Source of the DNA: JAAYOS01 sp050950785
GTDB lineage: Bacteria; Bacillota; Clostridia; Oscillospirales; JAAYOS01
Direction: 5' to 3'
Assembly: GCA_050950785.1 (NCBI GenBank)
Contig: JBMNIG010000004.1
Location: forward strand, 26,908-90,907
DNA: 64,000 bases
Part shown: one piece after another, positions 54,293 through 62,871 of the stretch
How positions within the stretch are numbered: position 1 is the stretch's first letter
Layout: every line of letters starts with the position of its first letter
Translations under genes and position numbers: made by a program
Notes under the pieces: generated by a model
What the model saw: only the letters and a program-made list of their open reading frames with translations
Told to the model about the DNA's origin: nothing
Database searches by the model: none

Positions 54293-54326
54293 TGAGGGAA
54301 TAAGCGATAAATCGCATATTCCCTCA
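54293..54326. terminator. Hairpin downstream of the ireB-like gene
   Basis: A 16-bp stem with one mismatch (54293-54308 with 54311-54326; TGAGGGAATA...) and a minimal loop. It follows the ireB-like stop on the minus strand. No adjacent T-tract. Confidence 0.5.
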
Positions 54327-54351
54327 CTAAAGAAAGATGTATGGATTTCAA

Positions 54352-54600
54352 TTACAATGAATCGGTCAAATAATTGCGAACAAGCTCTTGCATGAGTTCG
54401 TCACGATCGATTTTGCGAATAAGACTTCGCGCATTGTTATAGTTTGTGATATAAGTGGGGTCTTCTGAAAGCAGATAACCGACAATTTGATTTATCGGAT
54501 TATAACCTTTCTCCATTAGCGACTCATAGACAGAGGAAAGTATGGCTTTCATCTCCAGCTTGTGTTCCTCAGCCAGGTTAAACTTTCGCGTATTATCCAT
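54352..54600 (-). CDS. IreB-family regulatory phosphoprotein (UPF0297)
   Basis: An 82-residue protein close to the fixed length of the IreB/YrzL family. MDNTRKFNLAEE, VYESLMEKGYNPINQIVGYLLSEDP (shown in parts) and TNYNNARSLIRKIDRDEL are family hallmarks. In Enterococcus, IreB is phosphorylated by the PASTA kinase IreK and affects cephalosporin tolerance. AGGGGGG precedes the ATG. It is usually found beside alaS and ruvX; here it stands alone, 7 kb from alaS. Confidence 0.9.
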   Translation of the reverse strand: MDNTRKFNLAEEHKLEMKAILSSVYESLMEKGYNPINQIVGYLLSEDPTYITNYNNARSLIRKIDRDELMQELVRNYLTDSL

Positions 54601-54702
54601 ACTTCAATCCCCCCTTCAAACATTCACTCTTATAGGCTTATTTTACCGTGAAATATTGCTGATGTAAAGGGATTATTGAAAGAATTATTTCTGTAATAAT
54701 AT

Positions 54703-57099
54703 TTATCGCAGAACAGCACCGAATTTTTCACCTAGAGCGGACAGGCAACGGTTGAATAGCGTGTCTGCCTCTTCATCTGTGAGGGTTCGATCGGAGTGTC
54801 TGAATTTAAGGGACAGTGCAACGCTTTTCTTACCCTTCGGTACCTGATCGCCAGTGTATACATCGAATATCTCAACACTTTCAAGAAGGTCACCCGAAAC
54901 TTCTTTGGCTGTTTCAAGAAGTGCACCGGCCGGAATTGTCAAATCGCAGACTACGGCCATATCCCTAACCATTGCCGGGAACTTGGGAAGGGGAGTAAAT
55001 TCAACATCCGGTCCAATGGATTTGAACATGCCGTTAAAATCGAGTTCAGCTGCATAAACCCGGACATCCATACCATAGTTTTCAACAACAATAGGATGAA
55101 CCTGTCCGAATACACCTATACGGGTATCACCTGAGAAAATTTCTGCGCATTGACCGGGATGATATGAGCTTTGGTCAGAGGTCTTGATAAAGCGGTAATC
55201 TATACGAAGGGATTCAAGAATACCTTCAATGTCTCCCTTTAGCTCGAAAAAGTCAAAGTCTCCTCCGTATGCTCCCAGGGTCAGCACTTTCTTTTCTTCG
55301 GGAAGCTTATCCTCGGTGAGAATATATACTTTTGCAAGCTCAAAGAGTCTGACTTGTTCGTTGCGATTATTCAAATTTCGGGTAAGTGTTTCCATCATGG
55401 AGGGGAGGGAAACGGTTCTCATTATGCCGGTATCTTCTCCCAGGCGATTCAAAATCTCCAATGATTTTCTCAGTGGGCTGTCCTTCGGCATTCTGATCTT
55501 GTCGTAATATGACGGACTAATGAATGAGTAAGTTATAATGTCACTGTAACCTAATGCGTAACAGGTATCTTCAATAACCTTTTCAGTTTTCTGCTCTTCA
55601 GTTAGTACGCCAATCGTTGTAGCGCCTCTCATAAGGGACATCGGAATATTTTCATATCCGTAAAGACGTGCAACCTCTTCCGCCAAATCCGGCCATTTTT
55701 CCACGTCAGCACGCCACGATGGTATTAAGACTGAGCTCCCGTCAATTTCAAAGCTGAGTCTGGAGAGGACCTGCTTCATATATTCTTCAGTCAGATCGGT
55801 TCCAAGCAGTGAATTGATCTTTTCTGGCTCAAGGATGATCGAGCGTTTCTGAACAGGTGATGGATAATTGTCAATAAGTCCATCAACGACTTTACCTGCG
55901 CCGAGTAGTTCAATCAATTCACAGGCACGCTGTAGTGCAGGGATGACATTTTCGGGATCGAGTCCCTTTTCGAAGCGTGCTGAAGACTCGGTCCGCATTC
56001 CAAGAGAAGTTGCAGTTCTACGAACTGAAGGTCCATTGAAGTTCGCGGACTCGAAAACAATGACTTGAGTTTTTTCGGTGATCTCACTGTTAGCGCCACC
56101 CATAACGCCAGCAATAGCTACAGGCTTTTGTTCGTCACAGATTAGAAGAGTACCCTCCCGGATATCGCGCTTTTTCTCATCCAATGTGTCGATCGTTTCC
56201 CCTTCGCGAGCTGTACGAACGACGATTTTTTTACCCTCTAAGCAGGTATAATCAAAAGCGTGCATTGGTTGGCCATATTCCAACATTACATAGTTTGTAA
56301 TGTCTACGATGTTGTTGATTGGGCGCACACCGCTTGAGCGGAGACGGTTACGAAGCCAGGCAGGGGAGGGGGCGATCTTAACATCTGTGACAACTCTAGC
56401 TGCATAGCGGGGGCAGAGGTCACTCTGGATTTCAACTTCCAGGTAATCACTAACATTGCCGCCGCTTCCATTGACATTTGGTTCATGGATATTTATAGGG
56501 CGGTCAAAAACTGCAGCGGTCTCCCTTGCAAGACCTATTATACTCAGACAGTCAGGTCTATTTGGTGTAATCTCAAATTCTGCTACTGTATCATCCAAAC
56601 CAAGTACCGGCCTGATGTCGTCGCCAAGCTCTACACCTTCAAGTGATATATCATTGCTGTCATCGTTTAAGATCAATATACCGCTGTTGTCTGCACCGGG
56701 AATATCGTGTGAAGTCAACGACAGCTCATCAATTGAGCATAGCATACCTTGGGAATTCACACCACGCATGTTTGTATTTTTGATTTCAACACCTTCCGGT
56801 AGTGTAGCACCATCAAGGGCAACCGGCACGATATCTCCCGATTTTACATTTTTAGCGCCGGTAACTATAGTAACCATTTCGGGTTTTCCAACATTCACTG
56901 TACAGATGGAAAGTCTATCCGCATTGGGATGGGGGGCAACCTCCATGATCTGTCCTACTACAACATTGGTGATTTCAGCACCCGGAATAGTATAACCTTC
57001 AACAATCGAGCCTGACATTGTCATTGCGTCGGCGTATTCCTTGTCAGATACATTGGAAACATCTACAAATTCATTAAGCCACTTTCTGGATAATTTCAT
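54703..57099 (-). CDS. pheT: Phenylalanine--tRNA ligase beta subunit
   Basis: Full-length at 798 residues. Domains in order: tRNA-binding OB fold (GQIMEVAPHPNADRL), B3/4 editing domain, B5 domain (ILEPEKINSLLGTDL), core domain, and C-terminal FDX-ACB anticodon domain (PLPKFPAMVRDMAVV). It forms the alpha2-beta2 enzyme with PheS. Normally pheT follows pheS within a few bases; here 1741 bp with an IS110 element separate them, so its transcription from the T-box promoter is in question. A GAGG site precedes the ATG. The frame is intact, unlike pheS. Confidence 0.97.
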   Translation of the reverse strand: MKLSRKWLNEFVDVSNVSDKEYADAMTMSGSIVEGYTIPGAEITNVVVGQIMEVAPHPNADRLSICTVNVGKPEMVTIVTGAKNVKSGDIVPVALDGATLPEGVEIKNTNMRGVNSQGMLCSIDELSLTSHDIPGADNSGILILNDDSNDISLEGVELGDDIRPVLGLDDTVAEFEITPNRPDCLSIIGLARETAAVFDRPINIHEPNVNGSGGNVSDYLEVEIQSDLCPRYAARVVTDVKIAPSPAWLRNRLRSSGVRPINNIVDITNYVMLEYGQPMHAFDYTCLEGKKIVVRTAREGETIDTLDEKKRDIREGTLLICDEQKPVAIAGVMGGANSEITEKTQVIVFESANFNGPSVRRTATSLGMRTESSARFEKGLDPENVIPALQRACELIELLGAGKVVDGLIDNYPSPVQKRSIILEPEKINSLLGTDLTEEYMKQVLSRLSFEIDGSSVLIPSWRADVEKWPDLAEEVARLYGYENIPMSLMRGATTIGVLTEEQKTEKVIEDTCYALGYSDIITYSFISPSYYDKIRMPKDSPLRKSLEILNRLGEDTGIMRTVSLPSMMETLTRNLNNRNEQVRLFELAKVYILTEDKLPEEKKVLTLGAYGGDFDFFELKGDIEGILESLRIDYRFIKTSDQSSYHPGQCAEIFSGDTRIGVFGQVHPIVVENYGMDVRVYAAELDFNGMFKSIGPDVEFTPLPKFPAMVRDMAVVCDLTIPAGALLETAKEVSGDLLESVEIFDVYTGDQVPKGKKSVALSLKFRHSDRTLTDEEADTLFNRCLSALGEKFGAVLR

Positions 57100-57190
57100 A
57101 ATAAAGCCTCACTCGTATAATATGTTTTGCAAGATGTTTATACGGTGATCCTGCTAGTCACCAAATAGTCAACCGGATTAGCAATGCCCA

Positions 57191-57199
57191 TGATATAAT
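57191..57199 (+). promoter_or_regulatory. Extended -10 promoter inside the IS110 left end
   Basis: TGATATAAT is a perfect extended -10 element (TGnTATAAT). No good -35 is seen 17 bp upstream. It would transcribe the structured leader and the transposase. Confidence 0.45.
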
Positions 57200-57205
57200 T
57201 GAGAA

Positions 57206-57450
57206 AGTCAATCAGGCAAAGCTCTTATTGTCTCCTGTTGAACCGAGAGGTTACTTCATAGAAAGTCTGTTCCCCTGAACCGGAAGTTAGCTTCAAACCG
57301 CCGGCTGTTTGCTGGATAATCAGCCAGCCTCTTTTGCAGTGGAGGTTCGCAACGGGTTGCTTCCAGCTGGATTCTGATATGCGAGGGTGTCGATGCTCCG
57401 GTGTCATGGGTATTGCCGATCCGATTGACGTTATTCTAACCCGAAAGAAG
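57206..57450 (+). ncRNA. Candidate IS110 bridge RNA region
   Basis: In IS110-group elements a structured bridge RNA, encoded in the non-coding end before the recombinase gene, guides donor and target pairing. This region lies just there, follows an extended -10 promoter, and contains several possible stem-loops: AACC-GAGA-GGTT near 57240, GAAG-TTAG-CTTC near 57285, GGCTG/CAGCC around 57303-57330, and GCAAC/GTTGC near 57350. I did not fold it or find the guide loops. Exact ends are not known. Confidence 0.4.
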
Positions 57451-57458
57451 GTGAAAAC

Positions 57459-58688
57459 GTGAACAAGCTATTCGTAGGCATTGATGTGGGGAGCCGCATT
57501 AACGCAGTATACATCATGCTGCCAGACGGCTCAAAACACAGCTCATTTACTGTCCAGAACAACCTTGGCGGAGCTCAATCCCTTTCAAAGCGCGTTGTTG
57601 CCGCACTAAAGGAGTATAATATTTCTACAGTTATACTTGGTATGGAAGCAACTTCGGTGTACGGTGACAATCTTGCATGCTTCCTCCGCGAGGATGGGGC
57701 TCTCGGCAGGTTCGAGAAAAGAATCCATGTCCTTAATCCGAAACAAGTGAAGAAGTTCAAAGATGCTTATCCCGACCTGCCTAAGAACGATGCTATTGAC
57801 GCTTTCGTTATCGCGGACAATCTTCGCTTTGGTAGGATCACCGCTGCAATATACTCGGATGATTACCGATACAAAGCCCTCCAGACACTTACCAGAACCC
57901 GTTTCTCGGTTGTTCAAAATCTTACACGAGAAAAGCAACGCTTCATGAACTACCTCTTCATGAAATGCTCTGGGTTGGCCCAGGAAAAGGTGTTCTCTAA
58001 CACCTATGGTTCTACCGCACTGGCTCTCATTGAAGAGTTTGAAACTCCAGATGATATAGCCAATATGGATGTGGACCAACTAGTTGAGTTCCTTGTGGAA
58101 AAAGGGAAGAACAGATTCCCCAACCCATCTGAAGTTGCTAAAGCTGTCCAAGCTGCAGCTAGGGGTTCCTATCGTTTGCCAAAGACTGTCAACGATTCTG
58201 TCAATCAGGTTTTATCTATCTCCATTTCCTCTATGCGCGCAATGCAAGAGCAAATAAAGGCTTTGGATAAGGAAATTGAGCGCCAGTTTGAAAACATCCC
58301 CAACACACTCACATCCATCCCTGGAATTGGTAAAGTACTCTCGGCGGGCATCATTGCTGAAATTGGAGACATCAACCGCTTTCCAAACCATGCTGCTGTT
58401 GCCAAGTATGCAGGTCTTGCGTGGACCCAGCATCAGTCTGGAATGTTCGAGGCACAGAACACACGTCAAATTAAGTCTGGGAACCGATTCCTCAAATATT
58501 ACTTATGTGAAGCTGCTTTCTCTATCGTGCGTTGCGACACGGAGTACAGGCGCTTCTATGACCTCAAATATAAAGAGGTTAATAGGTATCAACATAAGCG
58601 TGCACTCGCTCTCACTGCCCGGAAGCTCGTCAGGCTAGTCTTTCGTCTGCTGAAAGACAACCGCCTGTACAAACCATCGGTGGCATAG
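57459..58688 (+). CDS. IS110-family transposase/recombinase
   Basis: The protein (409 residues) has the two-part IS110 architecture. The N-terminal RuvC-like DEDD domain has FVGIDVGS (D8), GMEATSVYG and KNDAIDAFVIAD; the C-terminal Transposase_20 domain has LTSIPGIGKVLSAGIIAEIG and the serine-containing QHQSGMFE region, then SGNRFLKYYL. The GTG at 57459 follows AAGAAGGTG. The frame is intact. It lies opposite to the pheS and pheT genes that flank it. Confidence 0.93.
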   Translation: MNKLFVGIDVGSRINAVYIMLPDGSKHSSFTVQNNLGGAQSLSKRVVAALKEYNISTVILGMEATSVYGDNLACFLREDGALGRFEKRIHVLNPKQVKKFKDAYPDLPKNDAIDAFVIADNLRFGRITAAIYSDDYRYKALQTLTRTRFSVVQNLTREKQRFMNYLFMKCSGLAQEKVFSNTYGSTALALIEEFETPDDIANMDVDQLVEFLVEKGKNRFPNPSEVAKAVQAAARGSYRLPKTVNDSVNQVLSISISSMRAMQEQIKALDKEIERQFENIPNTLTSIPGIGKVLSAGIIAEIGDINRFPNHAAVAKYAGLAWTQHQSGMFEAQNTRQIKSGNRFLKYYLCEAAFSIVRCDTEYRRFYDLKYKEVNRYQHKRALALTARKLVRLVFRLLKDNRLYKPSVA

Positions 58689-58840
58689 AACACTGCCACC
58701 ACCCTTAAGAAGGCCCTGTTAAAATAGATTTTGCGCAGGGCTTAGATAGGTGCGCCTTTAAAAACTAAACTAACGCGTTTCCAGGTGTAACTTATTAGAA
58801 ATTCTTTGTTTTAACTACTTGACATATTACCGCCGGACTT

Positions 58841-59874
58841 TCAGAATTGCGAGAGAAAACGCATATCATTTTCAAAGAACAAGCGCAAGTCGTTTACCTT
58901 GTATCGCATCATTGCCATACGGTCGGTGCCAAGTCCGAATGCAAAACCTGTATATACCCTCAGGGTCAATATTGCAGTACTCAAGTACTTTAGGATGAAC
59001 CATTCCGCAACCAAGCATCTCGAATCCAGCCTTCACCCTTGCACAACCCTGCAGCCCTCTCGCCATGGCATGCAAAACACATTAGATCCATTTCTGCTGA
59101 AGGCTCGGTAAACGGGAAGTGGTGGGGGCGGGAAGCGGGTTTTAGATTGGGGACCGTATAATTGCTTGAAGCAGCGCATCAAGGGTTCCCTTGAGATCGC
59201 CCATTGTGATGCCCTTGTCAACCACCACTAGGCCTTCGATCTGATGGAACATCGGTGAGTGGGTAGCGTCGACCTCATCTTTGCGGTAAACACGTCCCGG
59301 GGCAATTATGCGAATTGGCGGTCGTTTTGTTCTCCATTACACGAATCTGAACTGAGGATGTCTGTGTCCTGAGTAGAACATCGTCTGCAAAGTAGAAGGT
59401 GTCCTGCATATCGCGGGCAGGATGTCCCTCGGGAGTGTTGAGAGCTGTAAAGTTATAATAAGTTGTTTCAACTTCAGGACCTTACAGCCAATTTCAAAAC
59501 CCATGCCTCTGAACAAGTCCTCGATCTCATCAAGAAGTATATTCATTGGATGCTTATGGCCCAATGGTTTGCGCTTTGAGGGGAGTGTAATATCGAGATC
59601 TTCTTGGAGTAGCCTTTTTTCAAGTTCCAACCTCTCAATTTCAACTATCCGTGATGCAAGCATCTCTTCGATGCGATGCCTGACATCGTTGGCAAGAGCA
59701 CCCATTATTGGACGCTCCTCGGCAGATAGCGAACCCATTTGCTTTAATATTGCTGTAAGTTCTCCCTTTTTTCCGAGATATCGAATTCTAAGGGCCTCAA
59801 GCTCCTGACTAGTCGAGGCCGCTTGCAGGATCCTTTTCAGCAGTTTGTCTTAACGATGCTAATTTATCCTTCAT
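58841..59874 (-). pseudogene. pheS: Phenylalanine--tRNA ligase alpha subunit pheS, broken by many small insertions
   Basis: A full-length PheS (about 340 residues) can be rebuilt across frames, from MKDKLASLRQTAEK at 59874 (AAAGGA upstream), through QMGSLSAEERPIMGALAND, LGHKHPMN, the GHPARDMQDTFY block, VYRKDEVDATHSPMFHQIEGLVV and EMLGCGMVHP, to the C-terminus GTDRMAMMRYKVNDLRLFFEND before the TGA at 58841. I count at least eight frame changes, nearly all extra bases (for instance one extra C in TTCCCGCC and one extra A in AACAAAACG, minus strand). All class II motifs survive, and PheS is essential, so sequence error is likelier than gene loss. It is preceded by a T-box leader. Confidence 0.9.
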
Positions 59875-59918
59875 GACATGATCCTTTCTCCGACGATGTG
59901 AAAATGTCGGCTTTATAT

Positions 59919-60170
59919 AAAAAAGCTTCATCCACAATGGGACGAAGCTTACTTCGCGGTACCACCCAAGTTCAGTCTGAACGACTGCACTCGACGGAGC
60001 ATAGTGCTCCTTGCCTTAACGCGGCAAACGCCGTGTCCTACCAACCATATTTGGCCTTCAGATCGGGGCTCAAGGGTGAACTTCACTTGGGAGTTCCAGC
60101 TTGCGGCTTTCAGCCGGTGACCGCAATTCTCTGTCTGCAACTGCTCCTCGCTACTCTCCCTGTCACAGCC
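59919..60170 (-). ncRNA. T-box riboswitch (Phe) of pheS
   Basis: Read on the minus strand, the conserved T-box GGGTGGTACCGCG (59967-59955) is followed by a terminator stem (AAGCTTCG.. with ..TGAAGCTT) and a T-run at 59924-59919. Upstream lie the GGGAGAGTAGCGAGG start of stem I and a GAAG-TTC-ACC segment whose TTC (60080-60078) is a plausible Phe specifier codon. Uncharged tRNA-Phe would switch on pheS. A possible promoter lies at 60191-60217 (TTGAAA, 15-bp spacer, TATAAG). Confidence 0.9.
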
Positions 60171-60228
60171 TTTATGCATATTAAAGATATCTTATACCAA
60201 GCTTTATATTTTTTCAAGTATCAAAATT

Positions 60229-60243
60229 GATTTGTTCATGAAA
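60229..60243. repeat. Left copy of a 15-bp direct repeat flanking IS30
   Basis: GATTTGTTCATGAAA, identical to 61561-61575. It contains the palindrome TTCATGAA. It is probably the target duplication made on insertion. Confidence 0.75.
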
Positions 60244-61560
60244 CGCAAATTGCAAGTTAAAGTGAAACACTTTTTCTCTGTCAAATGTTATCTAGATATC
60301 TTGTAGTTTTCACTTGTTTCTGGCGGTTTGGGTCTGGGCGGAACGGGAAATGCTTTCGCTATGAACACTTTCTTAGTTCTTCTTTAACTACCTCGTTTGC
60401 GCATTTACCTTCTAAAACCTTACGTGGGTAATCATTAAGCCATTCTTGGATCTTTAATATTGCTTTTGTACTGTATTTCGCTATCGAACATCCCTTGGGG
60501 ATAAATCGTCGTATGTGTCCATTTATCTGTTCATTGGTACCTCTTTCCCATGAATGATATGGGTGACAGTAGTAAATTCGGGTGCGTGCTTTACTGCTTA
60601 TGCAGGACCGTTCTAGCTTGCGCCAATCTAAAAACTCACTTCCATTATCAACTGTTATTGTTTTAAACATCTTTCGAAATCGCTTTGCACCTATCTTTTT
60701 CTCTAGTTGGTCAAGTCGTTTTAGCACTTCTTTTTGTGTTTGGCTACGCAACTTAAATATCAGTGTCTTTCTAGATAGCCTCTCAACCAGCACAAGCAAG
60801 CATGCCCTGCCTTTTCCTCGACCTGGTTCAACGCAATCCATTTCCCAGTGACCGAGCTCACTGCGGTCATTCGCCTCTTGTGGGCGCTCATCTATGCGTT
60901 TGGCGTCTACATCCCGTATTCTGCGGGTTACTCGGGTATACTTGCGTTTTGAACTCTTGCCTTTTCGAGGTAAGTCCTTTTTTGTTACATTGAGTAATAA
61001 CTCACGGTCTATATAATTATAGAGCGTTCGCTTAGATATGGGCGTTCTTTGATAGTCAGGGTCATCCTTAAGTTTCTCTATGGTCGCATAAGGAGAGAAC
61101 TTGCCATTTATAATACAGTTCTCAATTTTTTCTGCTAACTCATAGTTCTTACCAATTTTTAGATGAGCCCCTTTTGCACTTGCCTTCTCATCATAGTCCT
61201 CTTGGGCTTTTAAGGCTGAATAGCTAACCACTTCACGCCATTGGCAATCCCTTAAGATTACCTTCCCACGCCTCAGCTCCCTACTTATTGTGGCTGGACT
61301 TACTCCCATTCGTTCTGCTATTTCCCGATGGCTAAGCCTTGATTTCTTAGGCAAGTAATTGTTCTTAGTTACTATCGCTTCTAACTCTTCACGCTCTTCC
61401 AATCTTAGGTGTTTACCTTTTATGCGAGTTCTGATACAATAGACTTGGCTCATGAAGCTTCTCCGTTTCTGTTTGTTGTAGGAACTAACATTATAACAGA
61501 GAAGCTCTCGTGGGTCTATTTATTTCTTTATTTGTGTTTCATTTAATTTTACAACTCGCC
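60244..61560 (-). mobile_element. IS30-family insertion sequence (1317 bp)
   Basis: The ends form imperfect inverted repeats of about 27 bp (left CGCAAATTGCAAG..., right complement GGCGAGTTGTAAA..., sharing TGAAACAC), with about 19 matches. The 15-bp direct repeats directly abut both ends. It holds one intact transposase gene. It lies between yebC and the pheS T-box promoter. Confidence 0.8.
60359..61453 (-). CDS. IS30-family transposase
   Basis: A 364-residue DDE transposase. The N-terminal helix-turn-helix (LSHREIAERMGVSPATISREL) recognises the ends. The catalytic core has D in GHWEMDCVEP, D in ITVDNGSEF and E in SWERGTNEQINGHIRRF, the IS30 pattern with its ERGTNE box. The frame is intact although the unique genes on both sides are broken. 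It is transcribed in the same direction as pheS, away from yebC. Confidence 0.95.
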   Translation of the reverse strand: MSQVYCIRTRIKGKHLRLEEREELEAIVTKNNYLPKKSRLSHREIAERMGVSPATISRELRRGKVILRDCQWREVVSYSALKAQEDYDEKASAKGAHLKIGKNYELAEKIENCIINGKFSPYATIEKLKDDPDYQRTPISKRTLYNYIDRELLLNVTKKDLPRKGKSSKRKYTRVTRRIRDVDAKRIDERPQEANDRSELGHWEMDCVEPGRGKGRACLLVLVERLSRKTLIFKLRSQTQKEVLKRLDQLEKKIGAKRFRKMFKTITVDNGSEFLDWRKLERSCISSKARTRIYYCHPYHSWERGTNEQINGHIRRFIPKGCSIAKYSTKAILKIQEWLNDYPRKVLEGKCANEVVKEELRKCS

Positions 61561-61575
61561 GATTTGTTCATGAAA
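61561..61575. repeat. Right copy of the 15-bp direct repeat flanking IS30
   Basis: Second copy of GATTTGTTCATGAAA (see 60229-60243). Beyond it the original flank continues AATGAGTAATGC. Confidence 0.75.
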
Positions 61576-61658
61576 AATGAGTAATGCAACCCTTAACATA
61601 GTCACATGTGTTAATGATCCAAACAGCAGGCTCCAGAAAAGCTAGCATCAGTTGTATA

Positions 61659-62391
61659 CTAAGCCTCTTCCCAGTTATGCCAGATCTGTTGGACGTCATC
61701 ATTGTCTTCCAACATCTCGATTAGTTTGTTCATATTCTTGATTGAGTCTTCATCACTTAGTGTGACATAGTTTTGAGGAACCATTTCAACCTGAGCGCTG
61801 ACAAAGCTGTAATCATTCTTCTCCAGGGCCTCACGGACAACACTAAATTCCCCCCGGTTCTGTGAAAATAATAAACGATTCATCTTCAGCTTCAAAGTCG
61901 GAAGCTCCAGCATCGAGAGCGTCCATCATGACCTGATCCTCGTCCAAGTCTCCGCGCTCGATCACAATAACTCCTTTGCTGTCAAAAGACCAGGAGACAC
62001 AGCCGGTGGCACCAAGGTTGCCACCTGTATTTATCGAAGTAGTGACGCATCTCGGAAGCGCGTCCGGTTGCGATTGTCCGTCATACACTCAACAATAACA
62101 GGCCACTTCCGGCAAGGACCATATCCTTCATAGGTTATGCTTTCATAATTTGATTGGTCTAACGTTTCCGGAAGCACGCGCAATAACACGGTTTACATTG
62201 TCGTTTGGCACGTTTGCTGCCTTTGCCTTTGCGATGACGTCGCGCAGCTTGGAGTTTGTATCAGGATTTGGGCCACCTTCTTTGACAGCAACAATAATTT
62301 CACGTGAGAGCTTTGTGAAAATCTTTGCACGCTGTTTGTCGTTTTTATTCTTTGTTGCCTGAATGTTTTTCCACTTTGAATGTCCAGCCAT
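61659..62391 (-). pseudogene. yebC: YebC/PmpR-family protein gene, frame broken
   Basis: Rebuilt across frames this is a standard YebC of about 240 residues: MAGHSKWKNIQATKNKND at the ATG at 62391, then KAANVPNDNVNRVI, GCVSWSFDSKGVIVIERG and the C-terminus DDVQQIWHNWEEA before the stop at 61659. YebC proteins act on translation through difficult stretches or as regulators. Breaks lie near 62150, 62095 and 61850. All domains are conserved, which argues for sequence error. Confidence 0.88.
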
Positions 62392-62457
62392 AAGAAACTC
62401 ACTTTTAAAAAAATATAAGTAGTGTTCCGGCCAAGGCCGGATGGTCAATAAGAACTG

Positions 62458-62856
62458 TTAGCTGACTATTATTTCAAATAACTGATTTAGACGCTTGTGG
62501 CTTCCTGAAAGCCAAAGTGCGCCGAAAAGGGCTTCAAACCCTGTTGCTGTATGATACTTGGCACGATTTGCTGTTCTTGGGGATCGTCTTTACATGGGGC
62601 GTTGCGTCCGCGCCTGAAGATGTCAGCCTCATAGGGGGTAAGGATATCCTTTATCTTTTGGTATGCTTCAAATTGAGCATCGGCGGAGACATAATTCAAT
62701 GTTTCACTGTGCATAGAATGGTTTGTCAAATCTGCCTTAACCGATAGCATTGTACGCACCATCAACTCGTAAACTGAATCTCCCAGAATGTGCAAGTGCC
62801 AATATGCTATGAGAAGCAACCTCGCTTCTCGTTGAGAGTCACATGAAAATAGTCCA
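62458..62856 (-). pseudogene. mrnC: Mini-ribonuclease III (mrnC), frame broken
   Basis: MrnC trims 23S rRNA precursors in Firmicutes. From the ATG at 62856 (GGAG upstream) the frame gives MDYFHVTLNE, then after a one-base slip EVASHSILALA, HLGDSVYELMVRTML with the catalytic acidic residues, a clean central part to FRRGRNA, and after two more slips VSYSNRVEALFGALWLSG and LNQLFEIIVS to the TAA at 62458. Resolved slips are single extra bases. It starts 16 bp after the pcrA stop. Confidence 0.85.
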
Positions 62857-62871
62857 TGAACTCCGCTCCTT

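Larger units (their letters stand above)
57100..58840 (+). mobile_element. IS110-family element between pheS and pheT (outer limits)
   Basis: The interval between the pheT start (57099) and the pheS stop (58841) is filled by one transposase gene in the opposite orientation with about 350 bp of non-coding sequence before it and 150 bp after it. Since pheS and pheT normally abut, the interval marks the largest possible extent of the element. IS110 elements lack long terminal repeats, and I could not define the exact ends or core dinucleotide. Confidence 0.7.

Noticed and set aside
59422..59808. Plus-strand Ser-rich ORF of 128 residues
   Set aside because: It is the antisense of pheS, whose conserved motifs are readable on the minus strand.
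59898..60230. Plus-strand ORF of 110 residues
   Set aside because: It is the antisense of the pheS T-box leader.
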